A stretch of DNA of 37,271 nucleotides from positions 1 to 37,271 of the forward strand of contig CAJUFE010000045.1 in NCBI GenBank assembly GCA_910585635.1. The letters run 5' to 3'. The translations under genes and the position numbers were made by a program. This document shows, piece by piece, positions 8,503-15,119 of the stretch. Origin of the DNA: an uncultured Lachnospiraceae bacterium. GTDB lineage: Bacteria > Bacillota > Clostridia > Lachnospirales > Lachnospiraceae. Positions within the stretch are counted from its first letter, which is position 1, and each line of letters starts with the position of its first letter. The notes beneath the pieces are model-generated. The model made no database searches and was not told the origin of the DNA. It saw only the letters and a program-made list of their open reading frames with translations.

Positions 8503-8544
8503 ATAAAAGGATCGGGGGCTCGACTAAGCCCTCGATCCTTTTAT
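8503..8544. repeat. 18-bp inverted repeat between divergent promoters
   Basis: Two 18-nt arms (8503-8520 and 8527-8544) are complementary apart from one G-T pair, around a 6-nt loop. It looks like a terminator, with flanking A/T runs on both sides, but lies upstream of both the araC promoter and the ABC -10 box. It could be an insulating bidirectional terminator or an operator. Confidence 0.7.
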
Positions 8545-8560
8545 GATATTTTATCTTATA

Positions 8561-8589
8561 TTGACAAAAAAGCAGGCATTAGTTAGAAT
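8561..8589 (+). promoter_or_regulatory. sigma-A promoter of the AraC regulator
   Basis: TTGACA (8561-8566) and TAGAAT (8584-8589) are 17 bp apart, near consensus, about 70 bp before the regulator start. Confidence 0.75.
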
Positions 8590-8660
8590 ATTTACATAAA
8601 CCGATCATGCCTTTGTCCTGTTCCTTATGAAAATGATCCACAATAAAGGGAGTGATGAAA

Positions 8661-9566
8661 ATGCAAAGAAAAGTTGCACCCAGCCGTTTCTATCCAAAAC
8701 CGCAGATGAAGGGAAAGCCTTTTGACATCTATTATGATTTCGATGACTCCATGCGGGAATTCGACGAGCATTCCCACGATTATTACGAATTTTACTTCTT
8801 GATATCCGGCAATATCCAGTATACCATCGATGATCACAGCTATTCCCTGCGCAAGGGAGATGTCTTGCTGATCAAACCGACCCAGCGTCACTTTGCCGCT
8901 ATCAAGTCCCTGGATAAAAAGCCCTATGTACGCTACGTCCTGTGGCTCAGCCCGGATTACTTAAAAAGCATGTGCTCGCCGAACACCAATCTGATGCTAC
9001 CTTTTGAAAAGATCTCCGGCGCTTCCAACCACATGCACATCTCGGAGGAGAGCCAGCTGATGATCAGCAAGCTCCTCCAGCAGATGATGATCAACATAAA
9101 AAGCGAAGAATATGGCTCTGACATCCTCCTAAATGCCCTGATCATCGAACTTCTGGTATCCTTAGCCCGTATCAAGTTATATTACCAGCCGGTTTTGCCG
9201 GATGGATCGGCTGTGACGGACCCGCTGATCTCCAAGGCCCTGAATTATATCTCCGAGCACATCACCGAGGAGATCCGGGTAGAGGAGATCGCGGACGCTT
9301 TGTTTGTAAGCAGGTCTTATCTGTCTCGACAGTTTACGGAGTTTATGGGGATCTCTATCTACAGCTATATCGTCAAAAAGAAGTTATATCTGTCCAAACA
9401 GGAGCTGATCGGCAATTCTATGATCAAGGATGCCTATCTGATGTACGGATTCGGGGATTACTCTTCCTACTTCCGCGCGTTCAAGAAAGAGTTCGGCATG
9501 TCGCCAAGACAGATGCTCAACTTCTTCCGCTCGTCGGAGCCGGAAGGTAAGTCTGTCTCCCTGTAG
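8661..9566 (+). CDS. AraC family transcriptional regulator of the sugar ABC operon
   Basis: About 301 aa. The N-terminal cupin-type sensor region (about residues 15-90) shows HSHDYYEFYFLISGN and YSLRKGDVLLIKP, a sugar- or ligand-binding AraC fold. The C-terminal ~100 residues hold two helix-turn-helices, including VEEIADALFVSRSYLSRQF and the closing YGFGDYSSYFRAFKKEFG. The start at 8661 is preferred because AAAGGGAG lies eight bases upstream; GTG 8652 and ATG 8655 are alternatives. It is transcribed divergently from the ABC operon, the usual arrangement for an activator of that operon. Its 3' end abuts the tRNA-derived repeat at 9571. Confidence 0.88.
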   Translation: MQRKVAPSRFYPKPQMKGKPFDIYYDFDDSMREFDEHSHDYYEFYFLISGNIQYTIDDHSYSLRKGDVLLIKPTQRHFAAIKSLDKKPYVRYVLWLSPDYLKSMCSPNTNLMLPFEKISGASNHMHISEESQLMISKLLQQMMINIKSEEYGSDILLNALIIELLVSLARIKLYYQPVLPDGSAVTDPLISKALNYISEHITEEIRVEEIADALFVSRSYLSRQFTEFMGISIYSYIVKKKLYLSKQELIGNSMIKDAYLMYGFGDYSSYFRAFKKEFGMSPRQMLNFFRSSEPEGKSVSL

Positions 9567-9570
9567 ACCC

Positions 9571-9628
9571 ACAGGTCTCCTGTCTACCAGGAGGCCTGCT
9601 AAGCTGGACTACAAGGATCCGGACCTTG
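9571..9628 (-). repeat. degenerate copy of tRNA-Gln 3' end plus terminator (att-like site, far end)
   Basis: 58 nt match 15092-15149 in the same orientation with 51 identities; all seven differences are transitions. It contains the T-arm and acceptor 3' strand of tRNA-Gln and the following terminator stem, but no tRNA 5' part. The stop codon and last residues of the sirtuin gene fall inside it. Together with the intact tRNA at 15125-15196 it bounds the RiPP/SirTM cassette, as expected for integration at a tRNA 3' end. Confidence 0.8.
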
Positions 9629-10499
9629 CCTTGCCCAAGGCTGAGAGGATGTCCCCGATATCCCCGTTGATACAGATCGACCGCCGCTCGATCTCCTTCG
9701 GACAGACCGCCTCGCCGTGATTTATACAGGCATAAACTGCTTTATCGTTGTCAGCCGTCATCTGCCAAAACGGATACTTGATGATGACCGGAGTGTTATA
9801 ACCCACGCCAAGCTCCAAAAACAGGATCCTCCGATCTTTCCTTGTCCGCAGGAAATCTCTGTATCGATCTGCTGCCAAATGCCAGCCTTCATCCTCTACA
9901 AATTTATCGTCCGAACGCAGATCCATCGTCAGCGGCTTCCCACATTTTGGGCATTTTGGGATCAGTTCCGTGGGGATCTTCATATCCCTTTGTCCGTTCA
10001 CCATACGCCGTATGATCTCTTCATTTTCAAAGGTTTCCTGACAGCAGGGTCCGCTGCATTGGAACAGCCCATAATCCCCCTGTGTGTAGAACAAACGCTT
10101 TTTGTCAAAACCCGCCTTCTGAAAGCAATGATCCACATTGGTGGTGATGACAAAATAGTCCTTATCCTTTACAAGCTCCAAAAGCTCCTGATATATCGGT
10201 TTCGGAGCGTCCATATAGCGGTTCACATAGATATACCGGCTCCAATACGCCCAATACTCCTCCGGCGTTTTGTACGGATAAAAGCCGCCGGAATACATAT
10301 CATGAAAACCGTACCTTTCCTCAAAGTCCGAAAAAACCTTATGAAATCTCTCGCCCGTATACACAAACCCTGCGGAGGTGGAAAGGCCCGCGCCTGCGCC
10401 GATCACAATGGCGTCAGCAAGATCGATCGCTCCTTGCAGACGGCTGATCTGTTCGGAGCAGCTTTTTGTAGATCTCGTAGTCCAGATCCTTGAAAACAT
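9609..10499 (-). CDS. SIR2 family, class M sirtuin (SirTM), probable protein ADP-ribosyltransferase
   Basis: The frame is up to 296 aa. The NAD-binding motif GAGAGLSTSAGF is at residues 34-45, followed by the SirTM-typical RFHKVFSDFEERYGFHDMY. TTNVDH is at 119-124, where other sirtuins have TQNID. The usual catalytic His is replaced by Gln140 in TQGDYG, as in SirTM enzymes described as protein ADP-ribosyltransferases rather than deacylases. A zinc-type Cys set follows (C148, C152/C153, C183, C186). It overlaps the macrodomain gene by 86 bp in another frame and no clear ribosome site is visible, so the true start may be an internal non-ATG codon near residue 14. The C-terminal SGSL and stop come from the tRNA-derived repeat. 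Known SirTM operons carry a lipoylated GcvH-like target; none is present here. Confidence 0.88.
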   Translation of the reverse strand: MFSRIWTTRSTKSCSEQISRLQGAIDLADAIVIGAGAGLSTSAGFVYTGERFHKVFSDFEERYGFHDMYSGGFYPYKTPEEYWAYWSRYIYVNRYMDAPKPIYQELLELVKDKDYFVITTNVDHCFQKAGFDKKRLFYTQGDYGLFQCSGPCCQETFENEEIIRRMVNGQRDMKIPTELIPKCPKCGKPLTMDLRSDDKFVEDEGWHLAADRYRDFLRTRKDRRILFLELGVGYNTPVIIKYPFWQMTADNDKAVYACINHGEAVCPKEIERRSICINGDIGDILSALGKARSGSL

Positions 10500-11223
10500 T
10501 GAATATCACCTCTATCTCACTTTTTGTCTGCCTTTTATATCCTTTAACTGTCTGTATCGCGATCTTTGCCGCTTCATCATTTGGGAAGTGAAATTCGCCT
10601 GTGGATATGCAGCAGAAAGCAATGCTCTTTATAGGATTTTGTTCCGCAAGCGTAAGGCAGGAGCGATAACATGAAGCAAGCAGCTCCTTATCATTTTCCG
10701 TCAGTCTGCCCTGGACGATCGGACCAACCGTGTGCAGAACATAATTGCATGGAAGATCATAGGCGGGGGTGATCTTCGCTTTTCCTGTTTCTTCCTCGTG
10801 TCCTTGCTTTTTCATCAGCTCCGCACATGCTGACCGAAGCTGGACACCTGCGAATGTGTGGATGGCATTATCGATACAACCGTGGTTAGGGCAGAAACAG
10901 CCGAGCATTTGACTATTGGCCGCATTGACGATAGCGTCACACCCCAGCGTCGTGATATCCCCCTGCCAAAGATAGAGACCATCCCTTTCAGGCGATAGGT
11001 CCTCCAGCAGCGTGATCCCTTTCCGTGCGGTCTCCTCCCGCAGATACTCGTCCTGTATCTGCAGAAACCCCTCGGATACAGGCTCCGGCATACGGATATT
11101 AAAAAGCGAACGCAGGAGCCTTTTTTGCTCGTCGGCATCCGCTGGGATCTGCATATCCGCATATCTCGGCTGCTCCCTGAGCAATGCTTTGATCAAAAAG
11201 ATCCTTCTTTCCGTTTGATCCAT
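10414..11223 (-). CDS. zinc-containing macrodomain, probable protein ADP-ribose hydrolase
   Basis: A 269-aa protein. After an N-terminal helical extension (residues 1-80), a macrodomain begins at LYLWQGDITTLGCDAIVNAANS. Cys111, His114 and Cys116 in CFCPNHGCIDNAIH form the Cys/His signature of zinc-dependent macrodomains linked to SirTM. Later motifs are YDLPCNYVLHTVGP and the loop IAFCCISTGEFHFP. Family members remove ADP-ribose attached by SirTM, so this pair should work as eraser and writer. The start at 11223 has GAGGTGG upstream and lies inside the end of the preceding gene, so translation is coupled. The extra C-terminal tail (TDQPSARSDRSC) comes from the overlap with the sirtuin frame. 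Confidence 0.9.
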   Translation of the reverse strand: MDQTERRIFLIKALLREQPRYADMQIPADADEQKRLLRSLFNIRMPEPVSEGFLQIQDEYLREETARKGITLLEDLSPERDGLYLWQGDITTLGCDAIVNAANSQMLGCFCPNHGCIDNAIHTFAGVQLRSACAELMKKQGHEEETGKAKITPAYDLPCNYVLHTVGPIVQGRLTENDKELLASCYRSCLTLAEQNPIKSIAFCCISTGEFHFPNDEAAKIAIQTVKGYKRQTKSEIEVIFNVFKDLDYEIYKKLLRTDQPSARSDRSC

Positions 11224-11840
11224 TTTCCACCTCGTTCCTGAACGGCATTAACAGGGCAGTTTTCGTAACAGTTTCCGCAGTGCAGACAATGTTCCTGCTG
11301 GATAAGATAAGGCTTTCCCTGCGTAATGCACTGCTGCGGACAACCCTGCTGACATTTCCCGCACCCGATACAGCTATCTGTGATGACATATCCTTTTTCG
11401 GAAATCGTTCCCGCTCCGAGCGTATAACTTTCCCTGAAGATCGGCTTTACGCCAAGATCAAAGTATTCGATCTCGGCGTCTTTTATCTCGAAAACGATCC
11501 CGATCTTTCGGGTATCACCCGGATAAACATTGGAGAGATAGGGCTGCTCTGCAAAGATCGTGTTGATCTTATCTTCCTGCTCCGATCTGGGGGCAGGCTG
11601 CGCCTTTGCGGACAGCCGGATCATTTCTTTGAAACGGGTATAGGCGAGTATCTGCACCTTTCCGTTCTCAAGAAGCTCTTTGCAAAAGTTTTTTCCTCTC
11701 GCCGTGAAGAAATAAAAGCTGTCGCTGTCAAAATGGATCGCGCTGATACAGCGGACTTGCGGATCGCCTTCGCTGTCAACTGTTGCAAAGGATAAAACGC
11801 CGACAAGCTTCAATTTTTCTATACAGGTTTTTGCGTCCAT
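11193..11840 (-). CDS. FMN-binding split-barrel (PPOX-type) protein with two 4Fe-4S motifs
   Basis: About 215 aa. The N-terminal ~130 residues look like a pyridoxamine-5'-phosphate-oxidase-type flavin barrel (LSFATVDSEGDPQVRCISAIHFDSDSF and FYFFTARGKNFCKELLENG). The C-terminus holds two ferredoxin motifs, CIGCGKCQQGCPQQC and CLHCGNCYENCP, suited to passing electrons between flavin and iron-sulfur clusters. In this operon it could supply electrons to the radical SAM maturase or reduce the peptide; that is inference. The start at 11840 is chosen over GTG 11849 because GGGAGGG lies about eight bases upstream. Its end overlaps the macrodomain start by 31 bp. Confidence 0.8.
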   Translation of the reverse strand: MDAKTCIEKLKLVGVLSFATVDSEGDPQVRCISAIHFDSDSFYFFTARGKNFCKELLENGKVQILAYTRFKEMIRLSAKAQPAPRSEQEDKINTIFAEQPYLSNVYPGDTRKIGIVFEIKDAEIEYFDLGVKPIFRESYTLGAGTISEKGYVITDSCIGCGKCQQGCPQQCITQGKPYLIQQEHCLHCGNCYENCPVNAVQERGGKWIKRKEGSF

Positions 11841-11891
11841 ATATACCACCCTCCCTGGATCAATTTATCAGTGCCTCATTGTAGAACATTG

Positions 11892-12851
11892 TCAAAGGGT
11901 GACAACGATCTTTCCGTTCACGCTCCCGCTGTCAAGAGCCATACAAGCGGCCCGGATCTGCTCAAACGCAAAGCTTGCTCCGATGGCGGGCTTCAGGCTG
12001 TGTTCATCTAAAAATCCAAAAATATCCCGCATTGTTTTTTCGGTCGGATAGTTGGAAAAGAAGCCGGTAAGGTATACGCCATTCGGGATATCTTTGATAG
12101 GATCAAAGCCGTTCAGCGTGTATACGCCGCCTAAGATACCCGTATCACAGACGATCCCGCCTTTTTCCACACAGCGGAGCGTGTCAGGCAGGGTTTTGGG
12201 GCCCACCAGCTCCAACGCTTTTGTCACGCCGTTTAGGGTATCACACAGCTTTCCCGTATCAAGGATCGCTTTATCTGCCCCCGTGAGCAAGGGCAGCTTC
12301 CTTTCTCTATGTGTTGTTGCAATGACGGTGCAGCCGATCGCTTTTGCTATCTGGATCGCCGCATAGCCCAACGCACAGGTCGCACCACGGATCAATAATG
12401 TATCGCCTGGTTTCAGGCAAAGGCATTCAAAAAGCGAGCCCCATGCCGTAAAATAGGTTTCGGGGACCGCCGCCATCTCCGTCCACGAAAGCACGGATCC
12501 CACGGCAAATACATGGTGGATCGGCAAAAGTGCATATCCTGCATAGCTTCCGTGAAAGCTGCGCCCCATACCGCCCATAAGAGCGACAACCTTTTGCCCG
12601 ACTGTAAGATCGCTGTCCGAGGGATCGGCGATCTCCCCAACGCATTCAATGCCGGGGATGATCGGTTTTCGGATATAGTCGGCTCTGATCTCATTTAACC
12701 GCAAGATCTGTTCGGAGTGGTCCATCCCAAATGCTTTTATCTTTACAAGTACCCAGCCGGGCCTCACATCGGGGATCGGGATCTCGCAAAGCGTAATGTC
12801 CTTTGCCTGTGTTGGCTTATCAAGCAAGACCGCTTTCATCGTCTTATCCAT
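11892..12851 (-). CDS. zinc-independent MDR / quinone oxidoreductase-like protein
   Basis: A 319-aa medium-chain dehydrogenase/reductase. The N-terminal GroES-like domain shows PDVRPGWVLVKIKAFGMDHSE and PGIECVGEI. The Rossmann region shows LLIRGATCALGYAAIQIAK for NAD(P)H binding. I see no structural-zinc Cys cluster, which places it with quinone oxidoreductase/zeta-crystallin-type enzymes. The substrate is unknown. It begins nine bases after the radical SAM stop with a TGAGGA site overlapping that end, so it belongs to the same operon. Confidence 0.8.
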   Translation of the reverse strand: MDKTMKAVLLDKPTQAKDITLCEIPIPDVRPGWVLVKIKAFGMDHSEQILRLNEIRADYIRKPIIPGIECVGEIADPSDSDLTVGQKVVALMGGMGRSFHGSYAGYALLPIHHVFAVGSVLSWTEMAAVPETYFTAWGSLFECLCLKPGDTLLIRGATCALGYAAIQIAKAIGCTVIATTHRERKLPLLTGADKAILDTGKLCDTLNGVTKALELVGPKTLPDTLRCVEKGGIVCDTGILGGVYTLNGFDPIKDIPNGVYLTGFFSNYPTEKTMRDIFGFLDEHSLKPAIGASFAFEQIRAACMALDSGSVNGKIVVTL

Positions 12852-12860
12852 AGGGTATCC

Positions 12861-13913
12861 TCATTTTCTGAACAGATCGCTGTTTTCGTCTGCCCAGCAC
12901 TGCGGATCGGCGGCGTAAAAATCTCCGTTCGTTCCTTTTGCAACGGCGGGACAACCCCGACAATAGCTGAGCAGCTTACATTTCGCGCATTTGCTGAATT
13001 TCGTATATTCCCGGTAACACTCCATTTTTGTTACCCATATATCGGCAAGACGGTCGGTAAAGACATTGCCTACACGGCTGTCCGCTACCCGGCGGCAGGC
13101 GTAGACCTCACCTGTGGGAAGGATGGTGATATGGCAGTTCCCGCAGTTGCAGCCGCCGTATATCATGCCGTCCTCTGCGTTTTCGGGGATCTTGAACGTT
13201 CCCGTTTCATATCCATACAGCGTCCAGAGGTGATCCTTTTTATTGAAATAGGTGTTACACCCCTCCGCTTCATATTCTTTGAATTTCTTATCACATATCG
13301 CAAGCAGGTCACGATATTCCTGCGGGGTCATACTCGCATCAAGATCGCCGCCGCTGGGGACATAACGGGAAAAAGCAAATACCTTCACGCCTGCCTTCAC
13401 AACCGCGTCGATGATACCGGGGATCTCCATGCGGTTTGTTTTGGAAACCGTCGTCATCACAACGCTACGGATCCCGGCACGGTTGATACAGCCGATCTTT
13501 TCAAGCGTGCAGTCGTAGGAGCCGGGCTTGCGGAACCAGTCGTGTGTTTCACGCAGGCCGTCGATCGACAGCTGATATTTCTCACAGCCATATGCTTTCA
13601 GTTCACGGCAGACCTGATCGTTCAAGTGGAATGGATTTCCGAGGATGGTAAAAGGTACGCTGTGTTCGTGGAGCAGTTCCAGAAGCCCCCAAAGATCAGG
13701 GTGCAGGATCGGATCGCCGCCCGTGATGTAGAAATAGGGCAGACGGTCATAAACCTCGCAAAAGTCAAGGCAATTATAAAAAGTGTCCTGCATCTGCTTA
13801 AAGTTCATAGAATCGATCTTTTTACAGGTATCTCCCGAAAAAATGTAACAGTGCTTGCACCGCTGATCGCATTCATCTGTAATGTGCCATTGAAAAGCAA
13901 AATATTGCTTCAT
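12861..13913 (-). CDS. radical SAM/SPASM peptide maturase (ACGX-type RiPP system)
   Basis: A 350-aa protein. The radical SAM cluster motif is Cys15, Cys19 and Cys22 (CDQRCKHC), followed by ITGGDPILHPDLW and a TIM-barrel core. The C-terminal SPASM region is Cys-rich (GGCNCGNCHITILPTGEVY, then SKCAKCKLLSYCRGCP and a final PQCW), giving ligands for auxiliary 4Fe-4S clusters. Such enzymes install thioether or carbon-carbon links in ribosomal peptides. The adjacent upstream gene encodes a peptide made of Ala-Cys-Gly-X units, which fits the family annotated as radical SAM/SPASM, ACGX system. A GTGAGGT site precedes the start. A strong hairpin separates it from the precursor gene, probably to set their ratio. 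Confidence 0.88.
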   Translation of the reverse strand: MKQYFAFQWHITDECDQRCKHCYIFSGDTCKKIDSMNFKQMQDTFYNCLDFCEVYDRLPYFYITGGDPILHPDLWGLLELLHEHSVPFTILGNPFHLNDQVCRELKAYGCEKYQLSIDGLRETHDWFRKPGSYDCTLEKIGCINRAGIRSVVMTTVSKTNRMEIPGIIDAVVKAGVKVFAFSRYVPSGGDLDASMTPQEYRDLLAICDKKFKEYEAEGCNTYFNKKDHLWTLYGYETGTFKIPENAEDGMIYGGCNCGNCHITILPTGEVYACRRVADSRVGNVFTDRLADIWVTKMECYREYTKFSKCAKCKLLSYCRGCPAVAKGTNGDFYAADPQCWADENSDLFRK

Positions 13914-13990
13914 TTCGCATACCTCACTTCGTCTTGTTTATATCGATCGGTTTAGACGAGAAGATCGTCTCCGAGTAAGTTCCATATGTT

Positions 13991-14012
13991 CCCGGCGGGT
14001 TTTCCCGCCGGG
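13991..14012 (-). promoter_or_regulatory. intergenic hairpin between RiPP precursor and maturase
   Basis: A perfect 9-bp GC stem (CCCGGCGGG and complement) with a TTTT loop lies 28 bp after the precursor stop. There is no T-run on the minus strand, so it looks like an mRNA-stabilising or partial-termination hairpin that would let the precursor be made in excess of the enzymes. Confidence 0.6.
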
Positions 14013-14040
14013 GACCGCTCTGGGATCGAGGACGGAACGA

Positions 14041-14352
14041 TCACTTGTCGCCGGCGCCGCAAGCGGAACCGCAGGCAGCAGGCTTTTCCTCCGGCTTATC
14101 GCCAGCACCGCAGGCAGCGGGTGCCTCGGCAGGCTTATCACCAGCACCGCAGGCAGAGCCGCAAGCAGCGGGCTTTTCCTCCGGCTTATCACCAGCGCCG
14201 CAGGCAGCAGGAGCTTCAGCAGGCTTGTCGCCAGCGCCGCAGGCAGCAGGAGCTTCAGCAGGCTTGTCGCCAGAACCACAAGCAGAGCCGCAAGCAGCTG
14301 CAGGCGCAGCCTCCATTTTCTTGTTCCATCCAATCAGATCAGAAAGTGCCAT
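14041..14352 (-). CDS. ACGX-repeat RiPP precursor peptide
   Basis: A 103-aa peptide with a short leader (MALSDLIGWNKKMEAAPAA) and a repetitive core. The core alternates Cys units ACGS-ACGX-GDK or ACGAGDK with spacers PAEAPA or PEEKPA. There are nine Cys in six clusters, three double (CGSAC) and three single, and every Cys is followed by Gly and preceded by Ala. This matches the ACGX-repeat targets of radical SAM/SPASM maturases. GGAGG lies eight bases before the ATG. It is the first gene of the operon. The repeats are nearly identical at DNA level, so copy number may vary between strains. The mature product, any protease and any exporter are not identifiable; none is encoded nearby. Confidence 0.85.
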   Translation of the reverse strand: MALSDLIGWNKKMEAAPAAACGSACGSGDKPAEAPAACGAGDKPAEAPAACGAGDKPEEKPAACGSACGAGDKPAEAPAACGAGDKPEEKPAACGSACGAGDK

Positions 14353-14506
14353 TGTTTTGACCTCCGTATAAGTATTCAGCGAGCTTTTTGCCCTCTGTAC
14401 TTATCATTTTACGGATTTTTTTACGCTCCACAAGTACGCACTTTTTTATAACCCAGTCACCTTTTTGTGACCTTTGGGAAGCTACAGGCTTCGCAGTAGA
14501 TAAATT

Positions 14507-14521
14507 GTAACAGTTCAGATA
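14507..14521. promoter_or_regulatory. second HxlR-type half-site
   Basis: GTAACAGTTCAGATA is repeated exactly on the other strand within the full palindrome at 14610-14640, so the two sites are in inverted orientation around an 88-bp spacer. It lies on the operon side of the divergent region. Confidence 0.6.
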
Positions 14522-14609
14522 GGTCTGCGCGTTTACCGCGCTGACCGTACGAAGACGTGCGGTCGCAAGCATCCGGCCCATCGCACAGCGATCTTCAATG
14601 GCCGGATGC
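14522..14609 (-). ncRNA. three consecutive hairpins in the divergent region (structured leader or spacer)
   Basis: On the minus strand, three stems follow one another. GCATCCGGCC pairs with GGCCGGATGC and encloses a second stem, ATCGC-TGT-GCGAT. Next comes GACCGCACG-TCTT-CGTACGGTC with one mismatch, then GCGCG-GTAAA-CGCGC. Together they fill the space between the two operator-like sequences. It could be a structured 5' leader of the RiPP operon if transcription starts above 14610, or a DNA-level insertion. No known RNA family is recognised. Confidence 0.35.
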
Positions 14610-14640
14610 CGTAACAGTTCAGGGTATCTGAACTGTTACG
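14610..14640. promoter_or_regulatory. operator palindrome, probably bound by the HxlR regulator
   Basis: A perfect inverted repeat with 13-nt arms (CGTAACAGTTCAG and its complement) and a 5-nt spacer lies between the divergent hxlR-type gene and the RiPP operon, about 40 bp upstream of the regulator's -35 box. Size and symmetry suit a dimeric winged-helix repressor. Confidence 0.7.
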
Positions 14641-14679
14641 ATAAATTTTGTAAGATCTTTGTGGCACGAACAAAACCCA

Positions 14680-14708
14680 TTGAAAAGCGGAGGATATTAC
14701 AGTATGAT
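14680..14708 (+). promoter_or_regulatory. sigma-A promoter of the HxlR regulator
   Basis: TTGAAA (14680-14685) and TATGAT (14703-14708) are 17 bp apart, about 50 bp upstream of the regulator ATG. Confidence 0.7.
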
Positions 14709-14759
14709 GAGAGTGCAACACTTAAATATGATGTGATATATTTTTCAGGGGGTATCCAT

Positions 14760-15086
14760 ATGATGACGAAAGACGAAATGCCGGCTTGTCCCGTAGCGAC
14801 AACCGTACAGCTGATCGGGAGCAAATGGAAATTACTTATCATACGCGATCTTCTTGCCCGTCCCTGGCGATTTAATGAGTTGAAAAAGGACTTGGAAGGT
14901 ATCAGTCAAAAAGTATTGACAGACAGCCTTCGCTCTATGGAAGATGACGGTATCATCACTCGTACTGTATATCCCGAAGTGCCGCCAAGAGTGGAATATG
15001 CCCTAAGCGAGCTGGGAGAGTCCATGAGACCGATCATGGATGCTATGGAGCAGTGGGGAAACGCTTATAAAGAAGGCAGGCAATAA
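14760..15086 (+). CDS. HxlR family winged-helix transcriptional regulator
   Basis: A 108-aa protein with the HxlR signature CPVATTVQLIGSKWKLLIIR, followed by the recognition region RFNELKKDLEGISQKVLTDS and the wing (IITRTVYPEVPPRVEYALSE). The single N-terminal Cys before PVATT is the position used for redox or electrophile sensing in several family members, so thiol stress control is plausible but inferred. The start at 14760 has AGGGGG seven bases upstream. It is divergent from the RiPP/SirTM operon with a palindromic operator between them, so it is most likely the local repressor or activator and its own autoregulator. Confidence 0.88.
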   Translation: MMTKDEMPACPVATTVQLIGSKWKLLIIRDLLARPWRFNELKKDLEGISQKVLTDSLRSMEDDGIITRTVYPEVPPRVEYALSELGESMRPIMDAMEQWGNAYKEGRQ

Positions 15087-15119
15087 AAAAAACAGGCCTC
15101 CTGTCCACCAGAAGACCTG
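15083..15119 (-). terminator. intrinsic terminator of tRNA-Gln
   Basis: On the minus strand an 11-bp stem (CAGGTCTTCTG with CAGGAGGCCTG, two G-T pairs) with a 5-nt loop is followed by eight T, just after the tRNA. The stem, without the T-run, is repeated at 9571-9598. Confidence 0.8.

Noticed and set aside
9609..11840. Classical SirTM operon with lipoylated GcvH-like carrier and lipoate ligase
   Set aside because: Neither a GcvH-like nor an LplA-like protein is encoded in the window; only the writer/eraser pair is present.
14339..14581. 80-codon minus-strand frame between the RiPP precursor and the regulator
   Set aside because: It overlaps the precursor start, the operator half-site and the hairpins, and shows no family-like sequence.
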